From: Corylus avellana
Taxonomy: Eukaryota > Streptophyta > Magnoliopsida > Fagales > Betulaceae
DNA: 64,000 bases
Direction of reading: 5' to 3'
NCBI RefSeq assembly: GCF_901000735.1
Contig: NC_081545.1
Coordinates: 7,431,540 to 7,495,539, forward strand
In this document: in pieces, positions 22,406 to 33,520 of the stretch
Layout: every line of letters begins with the position of its first letter
How positions within the stretch are numbered: the stretch's first letter is position 1
Position numbers and translations under genes: made by a program
Notes under the pieces: model-generated
What the model was told of the DNA's origin: nothing
Databases searched by the model: none
The model's input: only the letters and a program-made list of their open reading frames with translations

Positions 22406-23928
22406 TGATAAGCGTCGACTGTTGCACATTCAAGCTCCTTAATTTGCATATGTTAATTCCTTAGCGTTGTTATTTGTTTGATTTTGTGTTGTTTTCGTGT
22501 TTTCAGGTTATAAATAAAGATGCAATTAATTCCATTAATTTTGGGCTTGAAAGCACACTTTGAGATGATTAAGCTTAGCCAATCATAACAGACGACCTAT
22601 ATGTTGTAGTTAAGTTTAATCAAATAAAGGAAGAGATTAATTCGGAATTTCTCAAATTTGAGTCAAAATCGGATTGGATTCAAATTTGGATTCTGCATAT
22701 GTCTCGGTATTTTAGCCATAACTTTCGGCTCAAATATCCGATTGAGGTGATTAAAGCGGTACTGGAAAGCTAACTCAAATTTATACAAATTATTGTGAAA
22801 TAGCAGTTTCCTAATTCGGAGTGCCGCAATGCCAAAATCGCCCCGCAAGATAGGAACGCAATTTTGGGCGAATCCTATTCCGATTTGGACTTAGGTTTTC
22901 TTTATCCTAATTGGACTTGGACTTAAATCTCCGAAATCTATAGGATTACTAGGGCTTCTAGGACTCTCCTAAGCCCTATAAATAGGCCTCTAAGTATTGA
23001 GAAAAAATACACCGCCTCTGAGAGCAAAATTCAGTAAAATAATCTGTGTAGCTTAGGAGATCATGAGCGGCTAAACCCCTTCGTGGGGTGTTGATGTAAC
23101 CCTATCTAAGCACAATGGTTTGATTGTATTTAATTTCTAGATTTTCAATTTATGCATGTTGACTGTATAATTATGAGGATTGCTACAATTGATTTATGTT
23201 CTTAATTATTAAATGCAATTGTTCTTAAATTCCAAAATCAATATTTGTGAAATTCTTCTCTTGTCTTAGAAAGTATTTTACTTTTATTGATCTCAAATCA
23301 TTCTTGTTTTCTGTGATTATGAGGATGATGATTATACAATGGGTTTAATTGACATATGATCAATAGGATTTGATAGGCCATGCCTAGGGAAGACGGATTG
23401 TACTATACCCTAGTTTAGTGTAATTTAGGTAGAAAGTCTGTGCCAACCAAAGATGGGTTATACTTATTCATTGATTGTATGTATCCTGTTATAGAATTTG
23501 ATAATTTATATCTAGGGAAGACGGGTTGTACCGCGTCTTAGTGGTTAGGTGGACGATCCGTGCCAACCGAAGATAGATTATGCTTATTCTTTAATAAGGT
23601 AGTTTCTTGTTTATTTATAACATGCATAAAAATGAATTTATGAGATTAATTATGATTAACAATTGTTGTGCGGATAGAGGTGAAGTCAATACCCTACTCT
23701 CTCTCTCTTATTTTAAATCTCTTTTATTTTCATGCATTTTAGTTTTTAAGCAAATCAAATCAAAACCCCTTTTAATTAAGTTAACTTTGATCTTTTAATT
23801 TTGATAATTAAACCCTTGCAGTCCTTGAGGTTCGACACCCTCTCTATAGCCGTATCCTACAAAGATTCGTCCTATTGCGAGTGGTTATTTTTATAATTGA
23901 TATTTTTTGTCACAAAAATACCACATCA
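22406..23928 (+). repeat. LTR2 (central) of the composite
   Basis: 1,523 bp with the same ends as LTR1 and LTR3. Its 5' half differs from both (for example a 22600-area AACAGACGACCTATATG tract and a different leader after the TATA box at 22977). Its 3' half is nearly identical to LTR3. It is followed by an intact primer-binding site. Confidence 0.9.
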
Positions 23929-23933
23929 ATTTT

Positions 23934-23951
23934 TGGCGCCGTTGCCGGGGA
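23934..23951 (+). other. Primer-binding site of the second segment (tRNA-Asp type)
   Basis: TGGCGCCGTTGCCGGGGA lies 5 bp inside LTR2. This is the usual Athila/Tat primer site. The corresponding stretch after LTR1 (17823 onward) jumps from catcaat straight to gattttatttttctg, missing about 70-90 bp including this site. Confidence 0.85.
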
Positions 23952-24368
23952 CTGCTTAACGGTTTCATTATCTAAATTTAGAGATTAAATTTAGCTTAAT
24001 GATTTATTTTTCTGTTTTAAGTTGCTAATTTTAATTCTATTTTGTGTTTTGGTTTTTATTTTTTTTAGAATTTGCAAACAGGTCCGTAAGCTGCCTTCTC
24101 TGTGACTGCGATCGAGCGCAGGTCGTGTGCGATCAAGCGCACAGACGCCTTCCAACAGGAACCAAGTCAGCAGCGCTCGAGCCCTCTTATTCTGCGCTCA
24201 CACCCATCTGCGGCAGTACGCTCGAGCGCACCTTGCCGTGCGATCGAGTGCACTTGCGGCAACCTGCATCCAAAACCCTAAGTGCATCTAAGGCTGTTTG
24301 TGAGTTTTTATTTTTATTTATTTTTATTTTTCTATTGTTATTTTATGTTAATTCTATTTGTTTAGTTC

Positions 24369-25535
24369 ATGTGGGGAGGCATTCCAACACCTCATGGACC
24401 ATGTTCATATTGCTATAGTCCTTATCATCACGTTAGAGATTGTCCTACATCGGGACAATTTTCTAATTATTCTTATGAGCATATGAACAGACCGTTCTCT
24501 AGACCGGGGAATGGCCATTATTTTGATCCCCATAACCCGGCATGGAGCAACCAGTCTAATCTCTCGTGGCAAGCTTAACCTCCTAGGAATTATGCTCCAC
24601 AACGTCATGAACTGTACCATCAGGCATATCCGCAATTCAATGATCAATCCTATTCTCCACAATATCAAGCAACTCCACAACAGATATACCAGGCCGCACC
24701 ACCTCCCTCAGATTCTAATTTTGAGGCTCAGATACTAAAAATGATAAGTGAGCTAACGGGTGAGATAAAGCAGACGGTGAAATCTCAACAGGAACTTTAT
24801 ACTCCTCAATTCTTCGCCGAGATAGACGCTAGGATGGAAGCTCATGTTGAACAAATCATCAACCACCTCAATAGGATGGAAGAAGAAGAGCTTCAAAGTC
24901 ACCCGGTGGCCATTCCTGATGAAAACTACATGGAGGAAGAGAGTACTTTGTGTCATGAGCAAGCTATCACCACACTAAGGAGTGGAGAGGTGGTCGGAAA
25001 CCACGTGGAAGAAAGGAAGGAGGAGCAAATTGAGGTCCCACAGGATCTACCTCGGGAAAAAAGCAAGGAAGCGAGCACTGAGGCTTCTTCACCATCACCT
25101 CCTATTCCCGAGATGCGATATGAGCCCCGAGCCCCTGTTCCAGGTAATCTGAAATCTTCATTTTTAGGGACAGATGACACTATCCCAGTCATTATTTCTT
25201 ATGACTTACCAAGAGGCCAGGAGGGTAGTCTGTTAGGGCAGTTAGACGAGGAAAAAGAGACCATCGAGGTAGAAAAACTCCCCAAGTATTCTCCCCATTT
25301 TATTCCAATTCATGATTCCTTTTCGGATGAGAAATTGTTTGGAAATACTCAGAAGGATCTACCTCGATATGCTGACATATGGAATTACCTATTTGTGGGT
25401 AAAATTTATTCTCTTTGGTCTAAGAGAAGAAAAGATTGGTGCTTCAAATTTAAACTTAAAGGTCAGAGAACACTGCGTACATCAAGGATATGGATTCCGT
25501 TGACTTGGCAGATTCCATATATTTTGACTAGATGA
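24369..25535 (+). pseudogene. Collapsed Athila-type gag remnant
   Basis: Only pieces remain: the zinc knuckle region CSYCYSPYHHVRDCPTSG (about 24406-24460), the Gln-rich tract, and VNEL-like ISELTGEIKQTVKSQ (24740). A charged stretch to about 25160 is followed by text unlike gag. The capsid core and the protease are missing and a stop lies near 24577. Compared with 18205-20517, about half the frame is gone. It is transcribed, if at all, only as part of a non-autonomous element. Confidence 0.75.
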
Positions 25536-26506
25536 GTCAGTTTCATAGGATCGAGTGCAGACCCTGTGTACTTGAACCTCACTTCACCAGGGTACATGAT
25601 CTCCATCCAGGTTTATTTTATGCATTGTTGCTTCATTATTTGATTATATTTTTACAACAATGTGTGCACTTGATTGGTATTTGGTTGAAGTATCACTTTG
25701 TTTTTCAGGGACAAGTGTGCTTCAATTCAAGTTTGGGGGTGTGCAATAAGCCATGCTATTTCAAACAGTTCGTCCATCTCTCGAGTAAATTCTTTCCATA
25801 TTATACACACATTGGGGACAATGTGTAATTTAAGTTTGGGGGTATGGGGGGCACTTTACACACACTTTGTTCCAATTTTATTTTATTTTTATTTGTGAAA
25901 AATAAAAAGAAAACGAATATATGCATGTTCATGTTTGTCTTAAAATTTTGGTTGATCGTAAAAATTGTGATTTGATTTTATTGGCGAGCTTAAAATTTTG
26001 AACACATGATCTGATAATTGAATTTTTTTTTTTTTAGTTTGGTTACTTGCTTAGAACAGTTGAGAATCCACATGTTTGATCTACTCTTACACAAGCACAT
26101 TAGCACATAATTTGTGTGGTATAACATGAAGTCTGATGTGTGTGTTTCTATATCTTGGGTGAAACTGGAAGATTTATTAGATGGATACTCTGGCATATAC
26201 ATATGTGATAAAAAAAAAATAAAAAAGAAAAAAAGAAAAAGAAATCATTGATAAGCTTTTCACTAAGTAACTGGGCTTCTTGCCTCAAAGCATTGAGTGT
26301 TCACGTCAAAAGGTGAAAAATTTTGATTTGATTGATGTCATGGTTAGTTTGGTTTCGTAGCTTTTTTAACTCGAGTTAGTAAGTCCTAGGGGTGTCTTTA
26401 CACCTAATGCCCTAAAACCATCTGGTTTGGGAGTCATTGACTTAACACTCGTTACATGGGTTAATTAGAAAGCTTAAGGGAATCGAACATTGTACAACCT
26501 GAAAAA

Positions 26507-26538
<32 letters not shown>

Positions 26539-27014
26539 AAATATGCCATTGTTGTTCTTCCTAATAGGGATTTCAGTAAACTTTGAGATATAGAGACATT
26601 GCACATTGGAAATACTTGGAAGCTTCATATTTATGTGCTAGTTCACCTTACATTGTTTCGAACTTGTGATACCTTAGCATGTCTTTTGTAAGTAATTAAA
26701 TTTTAAAATTCCAATTCATTGTGAAGATGGAGTTTATCTTTTTAAGCTTGCTAATGAATAAAAAATCATCGTTTTGAGTGATACCTTAAGTTTTGGATAA
26801 TATGAACACTTGCATGATGTTTGTGGGTATCATTTCTGGAAAACCCTCAAGAGACTTCACTCGTCCACTAGGGAATTCCTAGGGGTTTAAAAGGCTTGTT
26901 GCATACGTTAAATGCAATCGTATATCCCACGAAAGATGGATTTATCTTTTTGTTTTTCAGTTTATTTTCTGTTTTGTATTGCTAAGGGACTAGCAATATG
27001 TAAGTTTGGAGGTG

Positions 27015-28561
27015 TGATAAGCATCGAATGTTGCACATTCAAGCCCCTTAATTTACATATGTTAATTCCTTAGCATTGTTATTTGTTTGATTTTGTTTTG
27101 TTTTTCTGTTTTCAGGTTATAAATCAAGATGCAATTAATTCCATTGATTTTGGGCTTAAAAGCACACTTTGAGAAGACCTAGAAGATATGGTTAAACTTA
27201 ACCAATCATGGTTAAGTTTAATCAAATAAAGAAAATGATTAATTCGGAATTTCTCAAATTGGAGTCAAAATCGGATTGGATTCAAATTTGGATTCTGCAT
27301 ACGTCTCGGTATTTTAGCCATAACTTTCAGTTCAAATATCCGATTGAGGTGATTCAAGTGGCACTGGAAAGCTAACTCAAATTGATACAAATCATTGTGA
27401 AATAGAATTTTCCTAATTCGGAGCGCCGCAATGCCAAAATCGCCCTGCAAGATAGGAATGCAATTCTGGGCAAATCATATTCCGATTTGGACTTAGGTTT
27501 TCTTTATCCTAATTGGACTTGGACTTAAATCTCCAAAATTTCTAGGTTTCCTAGGGCTTCTAGGACTGGCTTTCTCCCTATAAATAGACTCTTAACCTTC
27601 AAGAGAAGGTGTGCTTAGTTTTAGATACAAAAATCTTCTTGGAGGCTTGACAAGTTGAAGAGGAGATAATCCATGGCAGGAGGCCATCCTAGCACCCCGA
27701 TGAGCGGCTAATTCTGTAATAGGGTGTTGATGTAACCCTATCCAAGCACAATGGTTTGATTGTATTTAATTTCTAGATTTTTAATTTATGCATGTTGATT
27801 GTATAATTATGAGGATTGCTACAATTGATTTATGTTCTTAATTATTAAATGCAATTGTTCTTAAATTCCAAAATCAATATTTGTGAAATTCTTCTCTTGT
27901 CTTAGAAAGTATTTTACTTTTATTGATCTCAAATCATTCTTGTTTTCTGTGATTATGAGGATGATGGTTATACAATGGGTTTAATTGACATATGATCAAT
28001 AGGATTTGATAGGCCATGCCTAGGGAAGACAGACTGTACTACACCCTAGTTTAGTGTAATTTAGGTAGACAGTCGGTGCCAACCAAAGATGGGTTACACT
28101 TATTCATTGATTGTATGTATCCTGTTATAGAATTTGATAATTTATACCTAAGGAAGACGGGTCGTACCGCGTCTTAGTGGTTAGGTGGACGATCCGTGCC
28201 AACCGAAGATAGATTATGTTTATTCTTTAATAAGGTAGTTTCTTGTTTATTTATAACATGCATAGAATGAATTTATGGGATTAATTATGATTAACCATTG
28301 TTGTGCGGATAGAGGTGAAGTCAATACCCTACTCTCTTTCTTATTTTAAATCTCTTTTATTTTCATGCACTTTAGTTTTTAAGCAAATCAAATCAAAACC
28401 CCTTTTAATTAAGTTAACTTTGATCTTTTAATTTTGATAATTAAACCCCTGTAGTCCTTGAGGTTCGACACCCTCTCTATAGCCGTATCCTACAAAGATT
28501 CGTCCTATTGCGAGTGATTATTTTTATAATTGATATTTTTGGTCACAAAAATACCACATCA
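27015..28561 (+). repeat. LTR3 (right) of the composite, mosaic
   Basis: 1,547 bp. Up to about position 27810 it follows LTR1 almost base for base, including the TATA box near 27582 and the leader with ccatggcaggaggcc. Beyond that point it follows LTR2 (aattgatttatgttcttaattattaaatg; cttttattgatctc). The switch point is roughly 220 bp downstream of the TATA box. ATGCT target duplication follows. Confidence 0.88.
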
Positions 28562-28566
28562 ATGCT

Positions 28567-29479
28567 CTTCATCTCTCTCAACAACGATACATACATGATC
28601 TGCTTACAAAAACAAACATGATGTTTGCCAAGCCTATATCATCGCCAATGTCAACTTCTTCCCCTTTAAGCAAGTTTGATGGACCCACAATCACTGATCC
28701 CTCATTATATCGTTGCACAGTGGGCTCTCTTCAGTATCTATCTCTCACACAGCCAAATTTGTCATTTGTCATAAACAAGGTATCACAATTCATGCAGAAA
28801 CCCCGAGACACCCATTGGACAGCAGTCAAGCGCATCCTGCGTTACTTAAAGTTCACAAGTGATCATATATTCTCAATATATCGCTCATCTTCACATTCTC
28901 TCATATCATATTCAGACTCTAACTGGGCGGGATGGCCCTATGATCGTCAATCATCTTTTGGATATTGTACCTTTCTCGGCAAAAATCTACTCTCATGGAG
29001 TTCGGAAAAGCAGCCCATGGTGTCAAGATCTAGCACCGAATCTAAGTATAAAGCCTTAGCAAATGCCTCATCCGAATTGGTATGGATTCAAGCGCTTCTT
29101 CGTGAACTTGGTTAGCATTTCCAACATCCTTGGATCTTACATTGCGACAATATCGGAGCCACATATCTCTCCTCCAATCCCATGTTTCATGCAAGAAACA
29201 AAACATATTGCCATCGACTATCATTTTGTTCGTGACTTAGTGGCTGCCAAGGAACTTGACATTCATTTCATCTCAGGGAAAGACCAAATAGCTGACATCC
29301 TTACCAAACCTTTAGTTTCACAGAAGTTCCTGGTGCAAAAATCCAACCTCAACGTTAGCATGCCCACGTCGAGTTTGAGGGGGCGCATTGGAACAGATAA
29401 ATCACAAACAACTGATTGTGATAAAGATAATGACAAAGGACCTTGCTCAAACAGCAACTCTTGCAGGAACAAGAACTGA
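28567..29479 (+). pseudogene. Copia RT end and RNase H (continuation of 15346-16278)
   Basis: It reads LHLSQQRYIHDLLTKTNMMF, SLQYLSLTQPNLSFVINKVS, AVKRILRYLKFT and SYSDSNWAGWPYDRQSSFGY. The RNase H C-terminus ADILTKPLVSQKFLVQKSNL and PTSSLRG follows. A stop after ALLRELG (about 29115) and a frame change near 29195 break it. The gene is therefore dead apart from the insertion. The polypurine tract follows the SLRG codons, as in other copia elements. Confidence 0.87.
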
Positions 29480-29640
29480 AGTGAATTACTTCTCAAAGAC
29501 AATTTTGGATTAGGTTTCTATCAGTTATTGATCTTGTAAACAAAACAATCTCTTTATTATTATAAATAAGAAACACTTCCATACGATTGAATGTGCAGAA
29601 AACACAAAAACAATATTCTTCTATATTTCGGACCAAAACG
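29389..29640 (+). repeat. Probable 3' LTR of the split copia element
   Basis: It starts TGGAACAGATAAATC directly after the polypurine tract. A TATAAATAAG box lies near 29561. No second copy exists in the window to fix the right end. Confidence 0.45.
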
Positions 29641-30185
29641 GTTTGTGCAACTTAAAAAGTTGTGTTGCGTTTTATTTAACATTACAAGTGGCACACTGTT
29701 CAAGTCTTTGTTTTTTACCAAACGCTTTGTTTAATATTGCAGTTCATTCAATGATTTACTTTTCAGTTATAAACGGCCCAGACTTCAATTATAAACGCAT
29801 GTGTGTTTAGTTTTCTAATACTTTTTTTTAGCACTCGGTTTTCTAATACTATGATAAAAAAATAAAAATATTATGAGAGCTGAGAAGTTGGACACATGTT
29901 AAGGTTAGTGATAAATTCCTAATCCTCAAATCATTTTCTCTAAGCTTTCTCTGAAAAAAGCTTCTTTGAAACAAAAGCCATGGAAGCTTGCCTCCTCCCC
30001 ATTACTCCTACCCCTTTTTTTTTTTTTTTAATTGAATTGGGGAAAGGGTCTCCCTACATTTATAAACTATTTTACGCCTCTTTTTGGTTTTTTTGTTTTT
30101 TTAATCCACAATTAAATTTGTAGACCCATACGTGAATCCTACAGATTCAATGATGGACAAAACATGAAAACCAAACATTTTTCTA
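29641..30185. other. No gene recognised
   Basis: AT-rich sequence with homopolymer runs. I see no supported frame or repeat boundary. Confidence 0.6.
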
Positions 30186-30192
30186 ATTTTAA

Positions 30193-30676
30193 TTAATTTT
30201 TGTTCAAATTTAAAAAATTGACCCCACCATTGGCAACAGAAGATGCACCAGTTTTGGAAGATGTTAGAAGGCATGCATATGGGTCCCCTTTGGAATCACA
30301 GGGATGCCCAAGATGACTATGGCATCCAAAGGAAACCCGCTTAATATCCTTATGTTGACAAGCACCTTGACAATGACGTAAGTCGCATTTGACCTGTCCG
30401 TAACTGTATTCATGAATCTCCAAATAGACACTCCGTCTATGTAGAGAATATTAATTATGCTGTAAAAGATATGGAGGTTGTTAAGTTAGTTGAAAAAGTG
30501 GAGTTGTCGTCATAGAAAAAATATGTGCAGCCCCAACCATTGGTTCCAAAAACGAATGCACCAATGGAAGAACAACCACCACATCCTCTAACACAGGTGC
30601 AACTCATCACAATCATCACAGAAATAAAGATCAACAGTGAGTCTTTTGAAGAAAAAGGTGGAGTTGAAGATGACAT
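30193..30676 (-). CDS. Candidate small secreted cysteine-rich protein, two exons (hypothetical)
   Basis: Not a family I recognise. The upstream minus-strand frame (30676-30455) starts MSSSTPPFSSKDS, followed by a hydrophobic stretch LLIFISVMIVMSCTC that could be a signal peptide. It is then rich in Cys and Gly (VRGCGGCSS). The second frame (to 30193) reads KCDLRHCQGACQ, VSFGCHSHLGHPCDSKGD and PYACLL, with six cysteines. A ctctacatag acceptor (about 30441) lies before the second frame. The donor is not obvious; ATTG|GTGCATTC is possible. It sits between transposon remnants and lacks corroboration, so it may be chance. Confidence 0.25.
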
Positions 30677-30983
30677 TCAAAAAGAAATAGTTGGAGACAT
30701 TTTTTATGGAATGAGACAAAAATGAAAAGTCGTGTCTTGTTGCTATCTACATAGATTTCTCAAAGTACCTTTATTCGGAGGAGCCACGCGTGCAATGTCC
30801 CAAAGAAAACTCAATGACCTTTTGTTTTTTTTTTTTTTTCAAGTGGAGGTGTCTGATATAGGATGATATATACCCTTATTTTCAGTAAAAACGAAAAATA
30901 AAAAAAATATCAAAAATAATATTGGAGCATCACCGTTTGATCAGAATTTTACTTCTTCTCATCATACAATGGAAGTATAGAAT

Positions 30984-31335
30984 GAAAGATTGTCACGATT
31001 CCCGATGATTATCAATTTTATATTATGATCTTATATATTTTATTTTATTCGGATTTTATTTATAATATATTTTCTTTTATTGGAACTTTATTTCATGTCC
31101 TTAATAAGATTAGATTTGCTTTAATTATTTGCCTTTCTTTATTAGGATTAGGCTTACTATTGCTAGTTAGGTTTATTTTCTCTACAAGTATTTCTCTTCT
31201 ATAAATAGACTAATTTGTAATGTAAAATGGAGAATCAATTGAATCATTATCAAATCAGAGAATTTTCTCTCAAATACTCAATGGAGTTTCTTCTAATTGT
31301 GGTTACTTAGTCTTCCACTACGTCAGACTTAGTGT
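30984..31335 (+). repeat. LTR-like repeat copy 1 (family of 34947-35343)
   Basis: Shares with 34947-35343 the start gaaagattgtcacgattcc, a run of ttttatttgattagg-type AT-rich blocks, aagtatttctctt followed by a TATA-like stretch (31199), and an end near cttccactacgtcag. Size, TATA box and TG start suggest a solo LTR of a copia-like element. Confidence 0.5.
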
Positions 31336-31489
31336 TCATGACTATATTTATAAAACACTCACTATATATGGACTACTTCTCATCTTCCCAATATGAGACT
31401 GGAATATTATAAACTCTCCCTCTTAAACTCCTAACATCCTCGGGACCACATGATGTAGTGCTCCAGTACCATATGGCTTAGCGTTATTA

Positions 31490-32186
31490 GGAAGCTCTGA
31501 TACCATTTGTAATGTAGACCGGAAGGCTAAGGATTCCATAAAGAATGGCGATGATGTAGGGGAAATTAGCACCTGACAAGTTCTACAAAAGGCGATATCT
31601 AGAGTTTCGGACCTTGGATTGGAGCAAGATTTGCGGTGCTGAAAATCTAACTCAAATATCTACAAAATCATGTTTCACAAAAGTTTACTAATTCTGATGT
31701 TTATTAGGTCAAAATAGCCGCTGTTCGCAGGTCATTCAAACAGGCCTCTTCAGGAAACGGCCTGCGAACGGAGGCTATTTTGACCTAATAAACATCAGAA
31801 TTAGTAAACTTTTGTGAAACATAACTTTGTAGATATTTGAGTTAGATTTTCAACACCGCAAATCTAACTCAAATAAGAAAGAGTCTAAGCTTTTGTTAAA
31901 TATGTTAAATTCCGACTTTAATTCATATTGATTTTAGGTTTAGGGTTTGAGGGCCTCTAAATACATGTTTTATAGACCCTAGAACATAGATTTGGTTTAT
32001 ATGTGAGTTTTGTTCAATAATAAGTCTTAGAGTTGAGTTTCTTCATGATTTTCCTTCAAACCCTAGAGAGTATCTAGGGTTTAGAGAAGATTTCTTAGAT
32101 TCTTTGATCATATCAAGATCTAGAAAAACATATCTGTTTTTTATTGTTGTTCTTCTTTGCAGCCAACTAAGTCATGCTGCATCAAT
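31490..32186. repeat. LTR-like sequence related to 32732-33246, with an adjacent tRNA-Met primer-site motif
   Basis: The right half (31930-32186), with the TAAATACATG box, the gagttgagtttcttc block and the end ctaagtcatgctgcatca, matches 32995-33246. At the left, gctctgatacca (31495-31506) is the reverse complement of a copia primer-binding site, followed by tgtaatgtagacc. The two signals do not fit one simple element, so this is likely a mixture of remnants. A long hairpin occupies its middle. Confidence 0.4.
31628..31864. repeat. Long near-perfect inverted repeat (hairpin)
   Basis: The left arm begins GATTTGCGGTGCTGAAAATC and runs to about 31732. The right arm, from about 31758, is its reverse complement with only a few mismatches. 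The arms are about 100 bp and the loop about 25-30 bp (around attcaaacaggcctcttcagg). Part of the arm (aatctaactcaaatatctacaaaatcatg) resembles the ctaactcaaattgatacaaatcattg block in the Athila LTRs. Confidence 0.85.
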
Positions 32187-32408
32187 TTGTAACCACCTAG
32201 GAAAAAACGCTAGTCACATCTACGCCATCATCCTAAAATGACGAATCAATTTGGAGCTTTCCTAAAATTCCTTATAAAGCACAGTTTAACCTAATAATTA
32301 GCCAATGTAAGACTTAATACTCATGACTATCTTTATAAACTAGCCACTCAATGTGGTATACTCTTCATCTTCCCATACGAGACCGAGGTGTTACGTTTTA
32401 TCTCTATT

Positions 32409-32530
32409 CTTGACCAAGTTGCAAACATGTTCATTAAAGGCTTATCCTCTGCTCGGTTTACCTTTCTGAAGTCCAAGTTGCAGGTTGTTACTCCCCCCCT
32501 TCAATTGAGGTTTCAGGGGGGCTATTAAAC
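32409..32530 (+). pseudogene. Copia RNase H C-terminal scrap
   Basis: The plus strand reads QVANMFIKGLSSARFTFLKS, then KLQV and PPLQLRGAIKQ, the end of copia polyproteins just before the polypurine tract. No upstream domains are present. It is a truncated remnant. Confidence 0.7.
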
Positions 32531-32731
32531 AAATAGATGAGGCACACACTCTGCAGATAAGGGTGCAGCACTTCAACCAGCAACTCAAGAAAAATCCTCT
32601 TATGTGGCATGCGATCTTGCAGATGTAAGAACAAAGCTCAAGATATGGTAGTTGTAGTAACTGATAGTGCTGAAGATCAAGATGGAAGACAGGCATGCAG
32701 CTTATCAACTAATACATTCAAAGAAAGAGAT

Positions 32732-33246
32732 GTTAATGTAGATCGGCACCTATGTTAATTGCTGGTTTTTAGGCTTTATGTGGGAAGCCTTCTGGATGGA
32801 GCATAATTAAGGCCGTCCGGACGAGCTTCGTAGATTTTTATTGTTTTTCACGTTTTACGTACGTGGCCGTCCGGACAGCCAAAAGTCCCATTCGAATAGA
32901 CACCGTAGAGTTTTAATTCATTTAATTTCGTATTTATGTGTTTATTTAGGATTTGAAGCCTAGAATTGCAATAAGGACTCTAATTCGTAGTTTAATTAGG
33001 TTTATGAGTCTTTGGGCTATAAATACATGCTTATAGCCTCCAGAAAGGTAGATTTGGATTATTATTGAGTTTGTGTAATAAGAATTACCTAGAGTTGAGT
33101 TTCTTCTTTGTTTTCCCTCAAAACCTAGAGAGTATCTAGCTTTTGTCAAGAAGATTTCTTAGATCATTGATAGAATCTAGATCTAAAAGTATTTATCCAC
33201 TGCTTAATGTTGTTATTCGTTGTAGCCCACTAAGTCACGCTGCATC
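32732..33246 (+). repeat. Probable solo LTR or LTR with primer site
   Basis: TGTTAATGTAGATCGG to GCTGCATCA, with a GGGCTATAAATACATG box near 33017. It is followed by aaaagtgggcgcc, which resembles a primer-binding site. The 3' half is repeated at 31930-32186. Confidence 0.55.
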
Positions 33247-33520
33247 AAAAGTGGGCGCCATAAATACATCAAATTCAAATATAGGAACAGAATGCCTTCG
33301 GATAATTATGTCAAATAAAAATGATGTAATCTCACTTGTAACTTTAAATGTTGTTTTGTATCTTGATACATAGCATAGCAAATGTCTTTTGATTAGAGAT
33401 CTTTATTGTCGGTTTTGGTATCCCGCCAAAGTCAATTCATTCAAACTTTGTTTTAAGAACCACAATATGAAGTAATACAAATTGGTAAAGAGAAAACAAG
33501 ACTCATGAGAACCTCCATCT

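Larger units (their letters stand above)
16279..28561 (+). mobile_element. Three-LTR Athila-type non-autonomous composite
   Basis: The outer ends are TGATAAGC and ACCACATCA, flanked by a perfect 5-bp duplication ATGCT (16274-16278 and 28562-28566). Inside are three direct LTRs (16279-17822, 22406-23928, 27015-28561) and two internal regions. The first has a 770-codon gag-protease frame. The second has a collapsed gag. Neither carries RT, RNase H or integrase. The layout suggests two TR-GAG-type elements sharing a central LTR, produced by recombination or template switching and bounded by one insertion scar. Confidence 0.88.
15345..29640 (+). mobile_element. Ty1-copia element split by a 12.3-kb Athila composite
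   Basis: Copia RT coding sequence runs from the gap to 16278 and resumes at 28567 with the rest of RT and RNase H. It ends in a polypurine tract (gtttgaggggg at 29373-29383) and a probable LTR start at 29389. The insert is flanked by ATGCT on both sides. Removing it plus one ATGCT gives WTKDA followed by LHLSQQRYIHDLL in one frame, the normal copia RT order. The 5' LTR and gag are not visible. The right boundary is approximate. Confidence 0.88.

Noticed and set aside
31870..31898. Short match to the RLK kinase exon (aataagaaagagtctaagcttttgtt)
   Set aside because: Fewer than 30 bases match and no neighbouring exon exists; chance or a micro-insertion cannot be told apart.
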